From: Thelephora terrestris
Taxonomy: Eukaryota; Basidiomycota; Agaricomycetes; Thelephorales; Thelephoraceae
Reading direction: 5' to 3'
Length of the DNA: 64,000 nt
Assembly (NCBI GenBank): GCA_015956445.1
Contig: WIUZ02000006.1
Location: 1,364,001 to 1,428,000 of the forward strand
Shown: positions 23,130 to 34,706 of the stretch, in pieces
Numbering within the stretch: position 1 is the first letter of the stretch
Layout: each line of letters opens with the position of its first letter
Translations under genes and position numbers: made by a program
The notes under the pieces: generated by a model
Database searches by the model: none
Told to the model about the DNA's origin: nothing
What the model saw: only the letters and a program-made list of their open reading frames with translations

Positions 23130-24073
23130 ATGTCCTCCACTCCGGCAGTTCGGTCGACAAAGCTGAAATTCAAGGGCGACAAGACTAAGAAGAAGCGGAA
23201 GAGGGATGACGGAGACAATGGCGAACGGTCATCTAGACGGCGCAAAGATGAAGACGACCGCTCCCCCGAGAGTTGGGTTCTCCCAGAGGATCCTCTCGAA
23301 ATCCGTGGCCCAACATTCTTGATGCATCCATCTGACCCCACACCTCTCTGTGTTACCTACGACTCTACTCGAAGGAGGCTTGCTCTCCACGCCATGACTA
23401 AGGGCGAGGATGAGGAAGAAACCAACCTGTTGGACCGCACTCCAAACGAGGTGTCTCAGGTTTGGGTTACCACACGTGTAGCCGGTTCACCTACTATCAA
23501 CCTGCGAACAGGAGTTGGAGAAGGGAAATTCTTGTCCTGTGACAAGTATGGACTTGTTGCTGCTGATCGAGAAGCTAGGGGACCTCAGGAGGAATGGACG
23601 CCTGTTATCCTGCCTGATGGGATGGTTGCTTTCATGAACGTCTACGAGAAGTACCTCGGCGTCGACGAAGTTGCTGGAGGAGCGCTTCAACTGCGTGGAG
23701 ACAGCGAGGAGGTGGGCTTCCGCGAGCGGTTCTGGGTGAAGATCCAGCACAAGTACAAGCAAGAGGTTAATGCTGAGGAGAAGAAGAAGAAGGAAGGGGC
23801 AGTAGGTGATGCAAAGATTGATGAGGCCGCCACCAAGTAAGTTATTTACCGCCGTATCTCTTCCCACCACGCCCTGTTCATCTCATTTTCTCAGTAAAAT
23901 CCATCAAGCATGGGGCGCGGGGAGGTCTATTGTATCAGGCTTGGACAAGAAAGAGGTATGGGGCCGTCGTCACCTACTGGTCAACGCTGACTTTCTCATA
24001 GCTCAAAGCTGCGAAGAAGGAAGGCCGACTGTCGGAGGCGTTGCTGGATCGGCGGGCGAAGCTCAAGAGGTAG
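23130..24073 (+). CDS. FRG1-like actin-bundling / RNA-processing protein
   Basis: Role: FRG1 proteins are nuclear and nucleolar, bind RNA and F-actin, and associate with spliceosomal particles. Seen: the basic N-terminus KLKFKGDKTKKKRKR is an FRG1 hallmark and nuclear-localisation-like. A fascin-like beta-trefoil follows (FLSCDKYGLVAADREARGP, EEWTPVILPDG, YEKYLGVDEVAGGALQLRG). The C-terminus is conserved: HQAWGAGRSIVSGLDKKE and LSEALLDRRAKLKR. Introns lie at 23837-23894 and 23956-24001. Start: the ATG at 23130 is preferred over an in-frame GTG two codons upstream. SHY1 begins 150 bp downstream on the same strand. An inverted pseudogene copy lies at 36487-37582. Confidence 0.9.
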
Positions 24074-24224
24074 TTTGAACTCCACAATTTTTCACAACAC
24101 CCTTTCTCACTCTGATATGACAACAGCGACCGTTTCTGCTGAAGTATCTTTGATCTTGTACTTGCATAGTTTATGTAGCTTAGCGAACACGCGCCTCGCA
24201 GCGGATTGATCATTGATCGGCGTC

Positions 24225-25249
24225 ATGCTGTCTTTCTTCCGATCCACTTTCTTCCGTCGAAGCGCCGGTCACTTTCGGCGGGCGGGTGTTCGTCGTGAAT
24301 CGACGACCGCTACTCCTCAACTTCTCGGTCAGAAGGCACGACGGTACCCATGGCTTACCCCGACGATGGTTCTCGTTGGTGTGATGCCTTTCTTCACGTT
24401 CGCTCTCGGAACGTGGCAGGTGCAACGACTCAAGTGGAAGGTTGACCTCATTGATGAACTGGAGGAAAAACTGAGACGGGAGCCCCTTATGTTACCCCCG
24501 AAGATCAAGTGCGTATACCCTTGCTTCCGGTACCTCTGGTCGTTGAACAAACCAATCCGTTTGTTAGTTTGGCGATCATCCCAGAATTTGTCTATCGGAA
24601 GGTGCTCATGAGCGGAAAGTGGGACTATGACCACACCATAATCGTCGGCCCACGAACACGGGATGGGACTGCGGGCTACCATATCATCATGCCCCTCATC
24701 CGGTCAAATGGCACGACGGTGTTGGTTGACCGCGGTTTTGTGTCGAAGGAAGCGTTCGACAAGTTCACTAAAGCTACTCGCACCACCGATGAAGCCTCTA
24801 TCCAAGGGATGCTTCGCGTATCTCAGGTGCGAAACGCCTTCACCCCAGATAATCACCCCGAGAAAGGCGAATGGTACTGGATTGACGTCGACGCAATGGC
24901 TGAGCACGCTGGGGGAGAGAAGGCGAATGTTCAGCCTGTGCTGGTTGAGGAGATTTTCGGTGCGCATCTTATCCCCTGTATTGTGGTTTGTATTTAGAGA
25001 TGTGCAGAGGGGCATGCGGGGCAAGCAGCCGCCAGATTGAAAGAAGGGATTCCCGTTGGGAAATCTCCAGTCGTTGAAATGCGTAATTCCCATATGTCCT
25101 ACGTGATAACCTGGTAAGTTGTGTAGCCTCTTTTTTCCCATTTATCTCACCACCGCTCCTCCAGGTACTCCCTCTCAGCGTTCACGACCCTCATGTTTAT
25201 ACGATTGTTAGCAAGACAACGTCGGGCGCACGCCAGGATGCCCCGCTAA
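24225..25249 (+). CDS. SHY1: SHY1/SURF1, cytochrome c oxidase assembly factor
   Basis: Role: mitochondrial inner-membrane protein that helps insert heme a into Cox1. Seen: a basic, Ser/Arg-rich N-terminus suited to mitochondrial import (FFRSTFFRRSAGHFRRAGVR), then the first membrane helix VLVGVMPFFTFALGTWQVQR containing the family signature (F.LG.WQ..R). LAIIPEFVYRKVLMSGKWDY, NGTTVLVDRGFVSKE and GEWYWIDVDAMAEH follow. The last exon supplies the second helix YSLSAFTTLMFIRLLARQRR. Introns at 24509-24567, about 24958-25005 and about 25110-25164 keep frame. The conserved NSHMSYVITWYSLS junction is exactly rebuilt by splicing. The upstream in-frame TTG is not needed; ATG 24225 is the first Met. 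Confidence 0.92.
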
Positions 25250-25706
25250 CACTTTCTCTATTGTCGGTCGTGGATAGCCCCCCAGCGCTCCAGAGTCAAA
25301 TGACTCCGGTCACAGTGACGTTCTCATCACGCCTCATAGCCACAGGTGAAGCGTTTGTTGTCCTCGAGGTTGTCTGGCCAGAAGCACAACAATTTGAAAT
25401 CTTTTCTATTCCGACTACTTCTTGCACTTGGTAGTGAACTTTACAGTTTCGTTGCCCTTTGTGAATGTACCCACGTCTAGAAGTAGCCTACCAAAGTTTT
25501 GCTTTTCAACCCCTCAAGGCCTCGAATTCAAATGCCAGACTCAGAATCGAGCAGACTGGTGAGACACGCTGAGTTCACTGTGATTCTGAACATTGGCGAA
25601 GCTGAGCCACGTGACGGACCCACCTCCACTTAATCTCATGCTCTGCTGAAAGCCTCCTTGCCTACCAAACCCCACTTCCTCTCGAGTGTTCAACCACTGA
25701 ACACAT
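25250..25706. other. Intergenic; promoter of the next gene
   Basis: 457 bp with no coding support. It contains a CACGTG E-box-like site (about 25607) about 100 bp upstream of the ATG at 25707, a candidate site for a basic helix-loop-helix factor. No repeats seen. Confidence 0.4.
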
Positions 25707-28700
25707 ATGACCGAAGCGGGACCCTCTAAGTCATCTGTCTTGTCACATCCGAAGAGCCATTTCGACTCCGTTTCTTCAAACTCTTCAAGGCATGTTCAAC
25801 TCGGACTCGGACATGGCCTCCCACCCACACCTCCCAGGCGTTGGACACAAGATTCAGACAATGTCTTTGCTACCCGAAACAATCGTCGAAGGATTCACTC
25901 CGACTCGTTGGGGAAGGGTCGTGTTGAGGAAGGGTCTCCCTTGGTACCAAAGCCAAGACTGCCTATGAAGCACGATACGTATCCACCCCATCTAGTAGAG
26001 GCAGATGCCAACATTACTGCCTTCTCTGACGAGTACGATTTGGGTGAGTACACGACTTTTACGATGCAAAACATATTGTTGACACTCCTCCAAGCGCACG
26101 AAGGTAACTAGATTATCTGCGCATTCCTCGAACTCATCTTTGACCGCTGTGCTGTGCTAGATCCCGCGATTCTTGCAGATGTTCACTATGCGCTGAAAAT
26201 GAAGGCACGAAGAGAAGCTCGAGTACGGGCAATAGGTCCTATACGCACGGATACCTCACCCCAATCCTTTTTCTCGGATTTATCCTCTCCGAGCAGAGCC
26301 CCCGTCCCTCCCGGAGGGAATGTTGCGTTCCCGTCTATCGGCCGAACAGATACCGGGGATGACTTTGTTGCGTCATTGGATGCCAGCGTTCCGCACCCAA
26401 TGCCGCGTTCCCTGGACAACGGGGCAACTCTCGACTGGTCAGGGAAGGAGATCACAGACGAACCCAGGCATGACAGGAAGTGGTCTTTGTCGATCAACAA
26501 GCGCAAAACGAAAGACAAGGCGACCTCCATCTCTTCGCTAGACCATTCCTCATCGGGTATTCCCCCCGAGTCCACTTATGACGGTATGTTCCGACTTTTA
26601 TGGCTCACGCACATAGCTTCTTATGGCCCATATCTAGAACGTGTGATTAAGGTACGAGCCAGTATGAGACCACAGACATCGAGGAAAGCCTCCGTAATCG
26701 CTGAGCACATCCATCGGCGTTACTCCTTCCTATATGCATCGTTATTACCTCCCTCGCGCCCTCTCAACTTGTTGTCCATCGCTCGGTGGAATGCTGAGCA
26801 GGACTCTGCTGTATGTATTCCTTTTTCCACCCAGCGCATGAGTGATGCAAGACCTTTGCAGAAATCCAACATTCAAATACACTCGTTATGGCATATAACC
26901 CCCTCTATTGTCGAAGAGTACCTCAAGGTCCAGGCTCACCAGTTGGAAGCGCCCGCAGCCAACCTCGACTCGTTGTTGCCGTCACCAATGCCGAACGGCG
27001 CTTCTCCACAGTCAGAGGAAGAAGCTTTACCACCACGAAACCCTAGGGCCCAAGCTGCAACCTCACGCAAAACTCGTGCAACTACCACTTCCCCCGCATC
27101 AGACAACTGGCCCTCGGATTCGCCGCGACCGTGGATTTCATCACAAAGCGAAAACGATTCACCTCGTAGTTCGCTCTATGGCGCCTTTCGTGATGCCCTT
27201 GGTCGCGTCTCTCCTGCGAGCGGCAGGCGGCATACTCGGGACAGGATACTTCGGCGGCTTAGCGACGATTCTGCTCATGCATCATTGTCAGAAACGAACA
27301 GTCAAGTGGGTAGCGCCAGCCCAACAAAGTCACGAAGACATACACGACTGTTGTGTACCCCAAATCTTGATACACGGGCTCTCCATAATTCCGGACCCGA
27401 GAGTGATGGGGGTGAACAACACGCCACGGATATGCGCTCTCCTCAGTTGTCAGATGCTGTTTTGACCGCGAAGCCTCCCGACTCTACAATTCCATCTGCA
27501 GCGACTGTCACGAAATCAGCTGATCCCACGAACGTCCCTCCCATCAGGCGGCCTCCATCTACGCGCCGGAGGATGTCTTTGCCATTTGCAGACTATAGGC
27601 TATCGACGGAGCTTGAGAAACGCAGGGAATTGGCAGATGAGGAGCGCGAGCAATACGAGTACGAGATCCGAGCACAGTATGTCACACATTCCCCTTCGCG
27701 CGTAGTTGGCTTAATCCTGTTCCTGCTAGGCTTCTCGATGAGGCCTCGAAACAGAATTCCAGGATGCGCCAACAGCTACAGAGAATTGCCGCAGAGTTCA
27801 GAGATTTTGCGCACGTTCAGAGACAGTTGGTTGATCTGTTGAATATGCCGTTTCCGACTGTCCCGCAAGAGGTGTTCGACACCATCTCACATGACCCCGC
27901 CGCAATGATGGGTCAGACCCGCCGACTGAAGGGATGGAGAGCCGTCGAGGAGGTCCACTGTCGAATAAACCGACAACAAGAGATGCTATCAAGTTTCGCA
28001 GCCACCTTGAAGGAGCTCAATAATCGACTCCCGCGACCAAGAGGGATCTTCGACGAATCGTTAGACGGGCTGATGAGATCCGTCTCTCGTCTGGAGCATC
28101 ATCGGGAAGAGCTTCGCAAAAAGGAAAGCGAAGCTACCCAAAAACTCACCCACGTTCGCGAACTCCATGTCCTCGCCAAGTTGGAATTTAACGATACCTT
28201 GGGACATACATCTCACGTGTACCCAGAGGTAGTTACATCATCCCAAGTCAAGTTGGGAAATGCTCACGATGCTTTGCCAGCTCTCGCTCATATCTGCCCT
28301 CGAAGAGAAGTACAGGAACAGGTACCAGAAGTTCTGGGACATTTGTATGGACGCATTGACCTTCCTGTTGGACTCGATCACTCCTTTTTGGAGGAGCTAC
28401 GGCAAGACGATTGGAGTAGACATTCAAGACTTCCTGATTATCCCATGGTATCGCAACGAATTTACGGGAAAGCCAAAACGATATCCTATCACGAGCTTAC
28501 CAAGACGATCGTTCCGGCATTGGCTTGGTCTTCTGTTATTCGCCATCGGGTGTCAGGCCTGTCTATTACTGCAAACCAAATGTGCCGTGTATGTCACTAC
28601 GAGCGGTTTCGTGTTCCTCTACGGTCAGAACCCCGGAGTGAGCATCGTCCTCTTGCCCTGTATGATTGCGATCTGCCTTGCCGTGTGGTTCGCTGTCATT

Positions 28701-28778
28701 TGCGAATTTTCTGTTATTGTCGCGCAGATCGGCGTCGTCTTGTGGTGGCTGGGCTGGTCTGTAGGCGTTTTCTCGTAA
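25707..28778 (+). CDS. Conserved fungal protein with C-terminal membrane helices, unknown
   Basis: Seen: ATG 25707 (MTEAGPSKSSVLSHPKSHFD). The N-terminal 400 residues are Ser/Pro-rich. Two small folded stretches occur (DPAILADVHYALKMKARREA; SIVEEYLKVQAHQLEAP). A central coiled coil follows (LSTELEKRRELADEEREQYE, LLDEASKQNSRMRQQLQRIA, SRLEHHREELRKKESEATQK). The well-conserved end is YQKFWDICMDALTFLLDSIT, DFLIIPWYRNEFTG, then at least three hydrophobic segments finishing LWWLGWSVGVFS. Introns: 26044-26160, 26584-26637, 26811-26861, 27677-27729, 28229-28280. The first may really be two introns around a 9-nt microexon. Inference: an endomembrane or nuclear-envelope protein with a long cytosolic coiled-coil arm; I cannot name the family. 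Confidence 0.75.
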
Positions 28779-29301
28779 CTTTTTATTCTTGCCTCCCTCT
28801 CCTTCGTCCCCCCCCTCTCTCATTATTTTAGCTCTGCGCTCTCCCGCTGTCGGCTTGCTTTCGTTAAATTTATTGCGTCGATCCGGAATGTACAGCATAT
28901 GAGAATTCAGACACAATGTATTTAACTTACAATAATACCGTTTCGTGTGTCGTCGTTCGCATTGATCTGTGTCCAGTCGCATCATCTAACATCTGTTTCA
29001 CGAATTGCATTTGTGACGTGTATTGCAGAGCGCTCCAATCGAACTGTGAGCGTGTTGAAGTGAAGGCGGAACCGGAGTGGTTCGGCCAAGCTTGGTCAAA
29101 CGAAGCGACGAGACACCCTCCCCTTCGTCCTTCTCTCCCTCATTATTTCAGCACTGCTCTCCCGCTGTCAGCTGGCTTCCGTTAAAGATTTCCACCACTT
29201 AGATGCTAGGGAGCCCAGGTCCCACACGCCTAACACGTCACAATGGTCCCCTCCGTTTTGTCCAATGTTCTATAGAACCCACAGATTTCCATCGGTTTCG
29301 G
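28779..29301. other. Convergent 3' region with a short direct repeat
   Basis: Between two convergent genes. A roughly 65 bp segment at 28807-28872 (CTCATTATTT..CTCTCCCGCTGTC..GTTAAA) recurs at about 29130-29190, about 320 bp apart. No coding region supported. Confidence 0.5.
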
Positions 29302-30529
29302 TCAAGCGTTGGTGATTTGGCCTTGAGGAAGTTTAAGGGCTCGTTTTCGCTGTTCTGGAGTGTGCTCTGGCCCAGGTATGTAAAAGCTCGAAGCTGTCCG
29401 CGATTTCGTTCGACCCCCGGACAGCTGGGTATGCCTCCTCCTTGCAGCAGCTTCGCTACTTTTTGACGGTTGGATTGATTTCATCGAGAACGGTGGGGGA
29501 ATCTAGGGAAACGAGTCAGGTTATGCGGTTTTTTTCGCCGATGCAACTCACATTACGCAGTTGTGTGAGAGTCTCATCACCCTCGGGTAGTCGATGCTTC
29601 AGGTACCGTCTCGCTGGAAGTTTTGCCAACTGGCCTGGGTTAGTGCCTTGCCAGATAACTGGAGAAATGGAAATGGTTGGTACCTTTCGTTCAATGATCT
29701 TCTGGTTTTCTTCAGCCAAGTCACCAACCCAAGATGAGAGAAAGAGCCAGAATTCCAGCGAGGCGTTGGCAAAGCGGAAAGTGATGACGTCTTCAGTTTC
29801 CTTGGCAGGTGCTTGAGCGTCGGATGGAGTTGGTGCTCCTGCCTTGGGTACCCTTAAGCAAGTTGTAAGCAAGACATCGTGACCGGGATCCCCTGAGGCA
29901 CGCTCAACGCGTTCGCAGAGGGAAGGCCCACGGGGTAGAAGAAATTGGGTCTCTGCTCTCTCTTGGAATTCAAGAACCAGATCTGGTGGTTTTATGGGAG
30001 TACTTAGGGCCTGTTGCAGTGTTGGATACACTTCTTCGGGAATTGAGGCCAATGACTGGATAAGAGCACCGAGACGCTTCAGCTCCTCCTGTGTGGCCTG
30101 TTTGGAGGCGGCCAACCGGAGCAAGCTGGCAAGAGTGGGGTTCGTGGCTCCCGCTACTATCACTCGATTGAGCAATTCGGGAGTAATCGCGACAAGCGGG
30201 TTAGACGGTTCTTGAGGTTGTGTCACTGGTTGGTAGTATGGCGTGGCCCCGTATGAGGTTGTACCGAATGACATGGAGGAGCCCCAGGACGTGTGGGATG
30301 GCTGCGGTGGATGATACGCAGTAGCCTGTTGAGTTGGAGCATAATGGTTGATCTTATACATGGCAGTTTGATAGAAGACGTGTGGACCGATGTAGATGTC
30401 GCACTGACCCAAAGCTTCGGGTGAATGGGGTGGAGGCGTAACTCCAGGGTTTTTGGTACTGCGAGATTTACTTGAAAACATTGGGAGGGTATTCACCCAG
30501 CGCTCGCGGGCTGTATTTTGTGTGAGCAT
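29302..30529 (-). CDS. Conserved basidiomycete hypothetical with Tyr/Gln/Pro-rich N-terminus
   Basis: Seen: the frame opens at 30529 (MLTQNTARERWVN). The early part is low complexity (HHPPQP-type; Tyr, Gln, Pro, Thr). A helical segment follows (NPTLASLLRLAASKQATQEE, LGALIQSLASIPEEVYPTLQ), then a globular-looking end with DLVLEFQERAETQFLLPRGP and SLEFWLFLSSWVGDLAEEN. One intron (29503-29551) leads to the last exon IPPPFSMKSIQPSKSSEAAA..KLPQGQITNA. I recall similar proteins in other Agaricomycetes (..VLEF.E.....LLPRGP..CERV) without a known role. The composition suggests a chromatin or transcription-associated factor, but that is a guess. The start could be further downstream, at the Met of MYKINHYAP. 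Confidence 0.65.
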
Positions 30530-30809
30530 TCGCCAGGAATTCGATCCGAAATCACAGACATTGCCTCAAAGAATGTAACACGACGCGACTGTGAACGCCT
30601 AGCCTCAGTCAGTGTAGCCTCTGAATCGCGATATGGAAGTACCTGTGGGCAACAGAACAAAGTCTCTCCTGTCCAGAGTCATCTGTAAGTTTCTTAACCG
30701 TTGGAAGCTTGATGTTTGCCATGAGGCGAATGCGGAGATGAGGTAAAGTGGTAAGTGATCGACTCTGGATCGGCATCCAATTCTGATAACCTTTTTGGCT
30801 TTTATCACC

Positions 30810-32655
30810 ATGTCCTCTCGCGTTCGTGAGTCCACCTCTCCCGCTCAAACGGGCAGTCAGTAGACTGACGTCTGTCCTTGCAGAGAAAGGTGGGACGTTG
30901 TTTCGACCTGTCTCCAAACAACGGCGGCCAGCTTCAGAGTTCCCGTCGAAACCCGGTCCTTCTAGCTCTGCCCCTCCGCCGAGCGAAACGCTGAATACCA
31001 TGCCGCCCCCTTCTTCAATCCCACAACGGTTAGAAATACCTGCTTTATCACTGGCCTCCGAGACGCAGGACGCGGATGACTCACAAACACGGCGACCCTC
31101 ATCGGAACCTCAACGCGTTATTCCAAACATTGTCTCGACTAGAGCGTCGACGCCCGTTACTGTCGGGACTTCCAGAAAACCTGGTACCCCTATCAGTATT
31201 GGGTCCCGCTCTTCGGCTATCCCTATACCACCCCCACCCAAGCGTATTTCCGCACCCTTGCGTTCCGCCAATCCAATTGTATCCCATACACAAACGCCCC
31301 TACATCTAGCAACTTCCGACAATGAGGTTACTCAAAGTCCACACACTACTCTGGAGCCTCCCTCTCTGTCGAGTCCGTCGAGGAAACGCCTCGCGTCTAC
31401 TGTAGAACCTGAGCGTAGTCCAGTTAATTCCCCTTCGAAGAGGCCACGTCGATCCCAACACCAAACGAGCGCGAAAAGCACTGCGAAGAAGAGGGGTCCC
31501 CAGGGGACCTCAGCTTTTGAATCTGAGCGGAGTCCCGGATCAACTCCTGAACCGGATGAGGGTACCGAATGTGGCACAACTCCGAAGCCTTCTGGGAAAC
31601 GTCATCGCAAGAAATCTCCCATACCATATGATCCTGGCCAGCCTGGGATAGAACTCGACCCGACAGTCGTGACGATGGCCAGTATATGCGTGGATACTGG
31701 ACAGGGTCGGGTTAGCTCCAAGGCTAACGAGATCATGAAGAATCACTCGGCTTGGAAGACTGCAAACCGGGAGCGGAGAGCGCAAATGGTGGCTGAAATG
31801 GAGGCAAAAAAGTATGGCAAGATTCTCGGCTCAGGAGGCGCAACGAGTCCTCCCCCTTCTACCCCGATAAACCCCCTCACTCCACAAACCGCAGTCGACG
31901 GGTCTGCGCCAGCGAGCGAACCTGCAACCGGGGATAATGGCTTTGATTACTCGCAGACTATGTCCTCCAGCAAATTTAACGTTCGGGTCCGGATAGGACC
32001 TAACGGGGAGACCGTTATCGACGAGGAATCGTTGTATGTGGACAACAGTGCGGAACAGGACACACACGATTACACGCACGTCGAGGAATCCGACACCACA
32101 AAGTTTGTCAATTCTGCGACTCACAGCAAGAAGTTGAGGGGCTCTCGCTGGAGCGCGATGGAGACCGAACTATTTTACGACGTGCGTTCATGTTCAATCC
32201 CTCACTTTTGTTGAGATTTTGAAGATCACGCACAGGCGCTTTCCCAATTTGGTGAGAATTACGAGTTGATTTCGTACGTACTTCCTGGGAGGGACAGGAG
32301 GGCATGCAAGAACAAATTCAAAGCCGAGGACCGAAGGAACCCGGCGAGGATTGACCTGTGTCTCAAGAATCGGGTCCCATATGGTAAACGAATTCGGCTT
32401 GTTTGCTTCTTGAGGATCGTGCTTACTCCCGCAGATATCCAGACATTGGCTCGAATGACTGGAAAGGACTTCTCCGGGCCGATTCCTATCATCAAGGCGC
32501 CCACACCTCTGAGGATGGTGGAAGACGATGCTCCTACACAGAAAAAAGAGGAGACTCCCGCTCCCAGGAAGAAGAGTCGCACTCCTGGTTTGCAGTCTGC
32601 GAACGACGCGGAGGAGGTCCTTGGCGATGTAGACGATTACGAAGAAAACGATTAG
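30810..32655 (+). CDS. BDP1: BDP1 (TFIIIB B'' subunit), RNA polymerase III initiation factor
   Basis: Role: with TBP and BRF1 forms TFIIIB, which places Pol III on tRNA and 5S promoters. Seen: a 16-nt first exon (30810-30825, MSSRV) is joined across an intron to QKGGTLFRPVSKQRRPAS, the typical BDP1 N-terminus. Long disordered Ser/Pro/Lys-rich segments follow, then the region preceding the SANT domain (NVRVRIGPNGETVIDEESLY, an extended TFIIIB-binding strand). The SANT/Myb domain reads GSRWSAMETELFYDALSQFG and LISYVLPGRDRRACKNKFKA, split by the intron at 32182-32235. A third intron is at 32394-32434. The protein ends in an acidic tail VLGDVDDYEEND. All key aromatic and basic SANT positions appear present. 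It is divergent from the gene at 29302-30529, with about 280 bp between starts. Confidence 0.92.
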
Positions 32656-33063
32656 CGTTATTCATTACTCGTTCTCATAGGGCCTTGAGCGCGTCACTTT
32701 GCGTCAGGCTTCCTTGTGGGCTAAAACAATCGCCGATTTTCTTATTACCATTGTTCATTTGATGATCTGCATGGCCGGCAGATCCTGGGTCGGTGGTGTA
32801 GCATCTTTCGCATCGCTCATCAATCATACCTTAACGCCGACACTCGTGCGTCCTTCTCTGCCCCGCGCTTGAATTCTAGGTTATAGCGAGATGTCCACAT
32901 GATTCAGATGCCCCCACGTGCGATTCAAAGTCCTAACTCTCATTATGACCGCTGCAACGCATGGGAGAATAAAATCGGAACCCTAGCCAACTGCGAATAT
33001 CTCAATCTCAAGAAGAAGGCACCGCTTCCCTCGCCCCCCCCCCCCTCAAGGTTCTTTGCAGTC
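32656..33063. other. Intergenic with a poly-C run
   Basis: 408 bp with no gene seen. It includes a run of about 11 C at about 33037-33047, just upstream of the RNase T2 pseudogene start. Confidence 0.45.
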
Positions 33064-34140
33064 ATGATGAAGGCTTCTCTGTGTTTCTTATTGTTTGCTG
33101 CAAACGCCATCTCTGCTGGTTACGGATTACAATCTAGTTTCTTGTCTCCGACTATCCCGAACTTATCCGCTTGTTCGAGCGCGCAGTCGTTCTACTCTTG
33201 CGAGAATACCGTCGTGAAGGGGTCTTGAAGGCGAAGGGCAGATTTTGCCAGAAGCGTCTTGGGTGAGTTCTCGGCAGCACCGTAGATTGCAATCCGTTTG
33301 ATTTAACCGAAACTTATACCTAGGCAACCGTGAGTCTGACTTGCCAACACATGGTTAACCTCTGTTCTAAGCTTTCGAACGCATAGCACGGTGCCTGGCC
33401 TGATAACTGTGATGGGTAGGTACTGAAGTGAGGCCGCTTTTGTTGTGTACTCACATGTCATTCGTGAAGATCGTATGGACAATATCGTGACTTTTCCAGA
33501 CAGTACGATCCGTCCCCTTCCCCAGATGTTTTGCCCAACAGCACCACAATCCCTCCTTACAAGGGACCAGGTATTGACACCTTATCGGACGATTTGGCCG
33601 ATATGGTTTACTACTACAGCATGTGGGTTTTGGTATTTCATCTCGATTTTTGCAGTTTATCGTGGTGGACTTTAGTGAAGATCAACCAGGGCGCCCCGAA
33701 CGCTGATATCTGGGCACACAGGGTCAGGGTCACATTAGGTTGACGCATCAATCTGGTGATATGTAGCCCTCCGAGCATGGAATCTGCACGTCCACCTTCG
33801 ATGTGACTTGCTACTCTAACTACCAGGAACACGAAGAAGTCGTCAACTTCTTCGAGACCGCAATTCGGTTTGTGATCATAACGTCGCTCTATTGACACAA
33901 ACCTCAATATTCTTCAGTGGTTTCCAACGATACCCCACGGTCCCCACCTACGATCTGCTCGTAGCCTATGGTATCACACCCTCGAACGATACCACCTACC
34001 AGTTGGCCAATATTCAGGACGCCCTGAAGGCTCAGACCAGTGCCGTTCCGTACATCGGATGCATCAACGACGGAACATCTCTCGAGGAGGGGCACAGGCA
34101 GCGAACGCGAGGTTCGTTCTGGATAGATAATTGTTAGTTA
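33064..34140 (+). pseudogene. Decayed ribonuclease T2-like gene
   Basis: Established: fungal RNase T2 enzymes are secreted endoribonucleases with two active-site blocks, HGLWP and KHGTC. Seen: a signal peptide (MMKASLCFLLFAANAISAG) and SCENT-type Cys segment, then spread over all frames HGAWPDNCDG (about 33388), QYDPSPSPDVLPNSTTIPPY (33500s), NQGAPNADIWAH, EHGICTSTFDVTCY (about 33772), HEEVVNFFETAIRF and TYQLANIQDALKAQTSAVPY. The frame is lost several times (stops after VVKGS and in the linker before HGAWP). Both catalytic blocks are altered: HGLWP to HGAWP and the catalytic Lys of KHGTC to Glu. The C-terminal LSEVWYF region is missing. A non-functional relic; if introns explain the breaks, the active-site changes would still argue against normal activity. 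Confidence 0.75.
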
Positions 34141-34706
34141 CATGAGATGGTTCTTGGTAATTAAACCCGCCTTGATTTCATACTGTCACACTCGCGTTCG
34201 ATGTTGCGTGGTGTCTGTTGCCAGGGTAGATCACCCCGCTGGCTAAGGTGCCCTTTGCCTTGGGGCGGCGATCCAACTCACGTCTTCTCTTCTCCCCTTG
34301 TTTTGTTGTATGCTGTTTTCCGGATGTGTAGAGCCTGTATAATAATTGACGCCACGTCCGTCTTATATCCTCGTGCAGGTGCCTGATACTTAGCATCGGC
34401 CCTGAGTGTCACCGTTACACGCAAAGATGGGAATAGTTGGATCTAATAAGTACCTGACCCCAATTCTGACCCTCTCGCTGGACCGTGGGACAATGGCATC
34501 GTTGGTGGGTCGACCATCGGTTGGCAATCGTCCCTATCACCCCTGCTTCTCTCCAATAGCTAGTTGCTCAAGAGCCTCTTCAAGAGCTCAAACCGGATCG
34601 TCCCTTCTCAGCTTACGCCACTTAACACCGGAAAGATCCGCCGCAACGGCACCCTCGCTCAGCAAGAACTCACGGTAACGACCATACTACTGTCGCGAAG
34701 AGAGAT
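34141..34706. other. 5' flank of F-box gene copy 2
   Basis: 566 bp. Only the last about 120 bp, including ACCGGAAAGATCCGCCGCAA (34629-34648), resembles sequence upstream of F-box copy 1 at about 3140-3200, so it is a conserved leader or promoter. The rest shows no supported feature. Confidence 0.45.
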
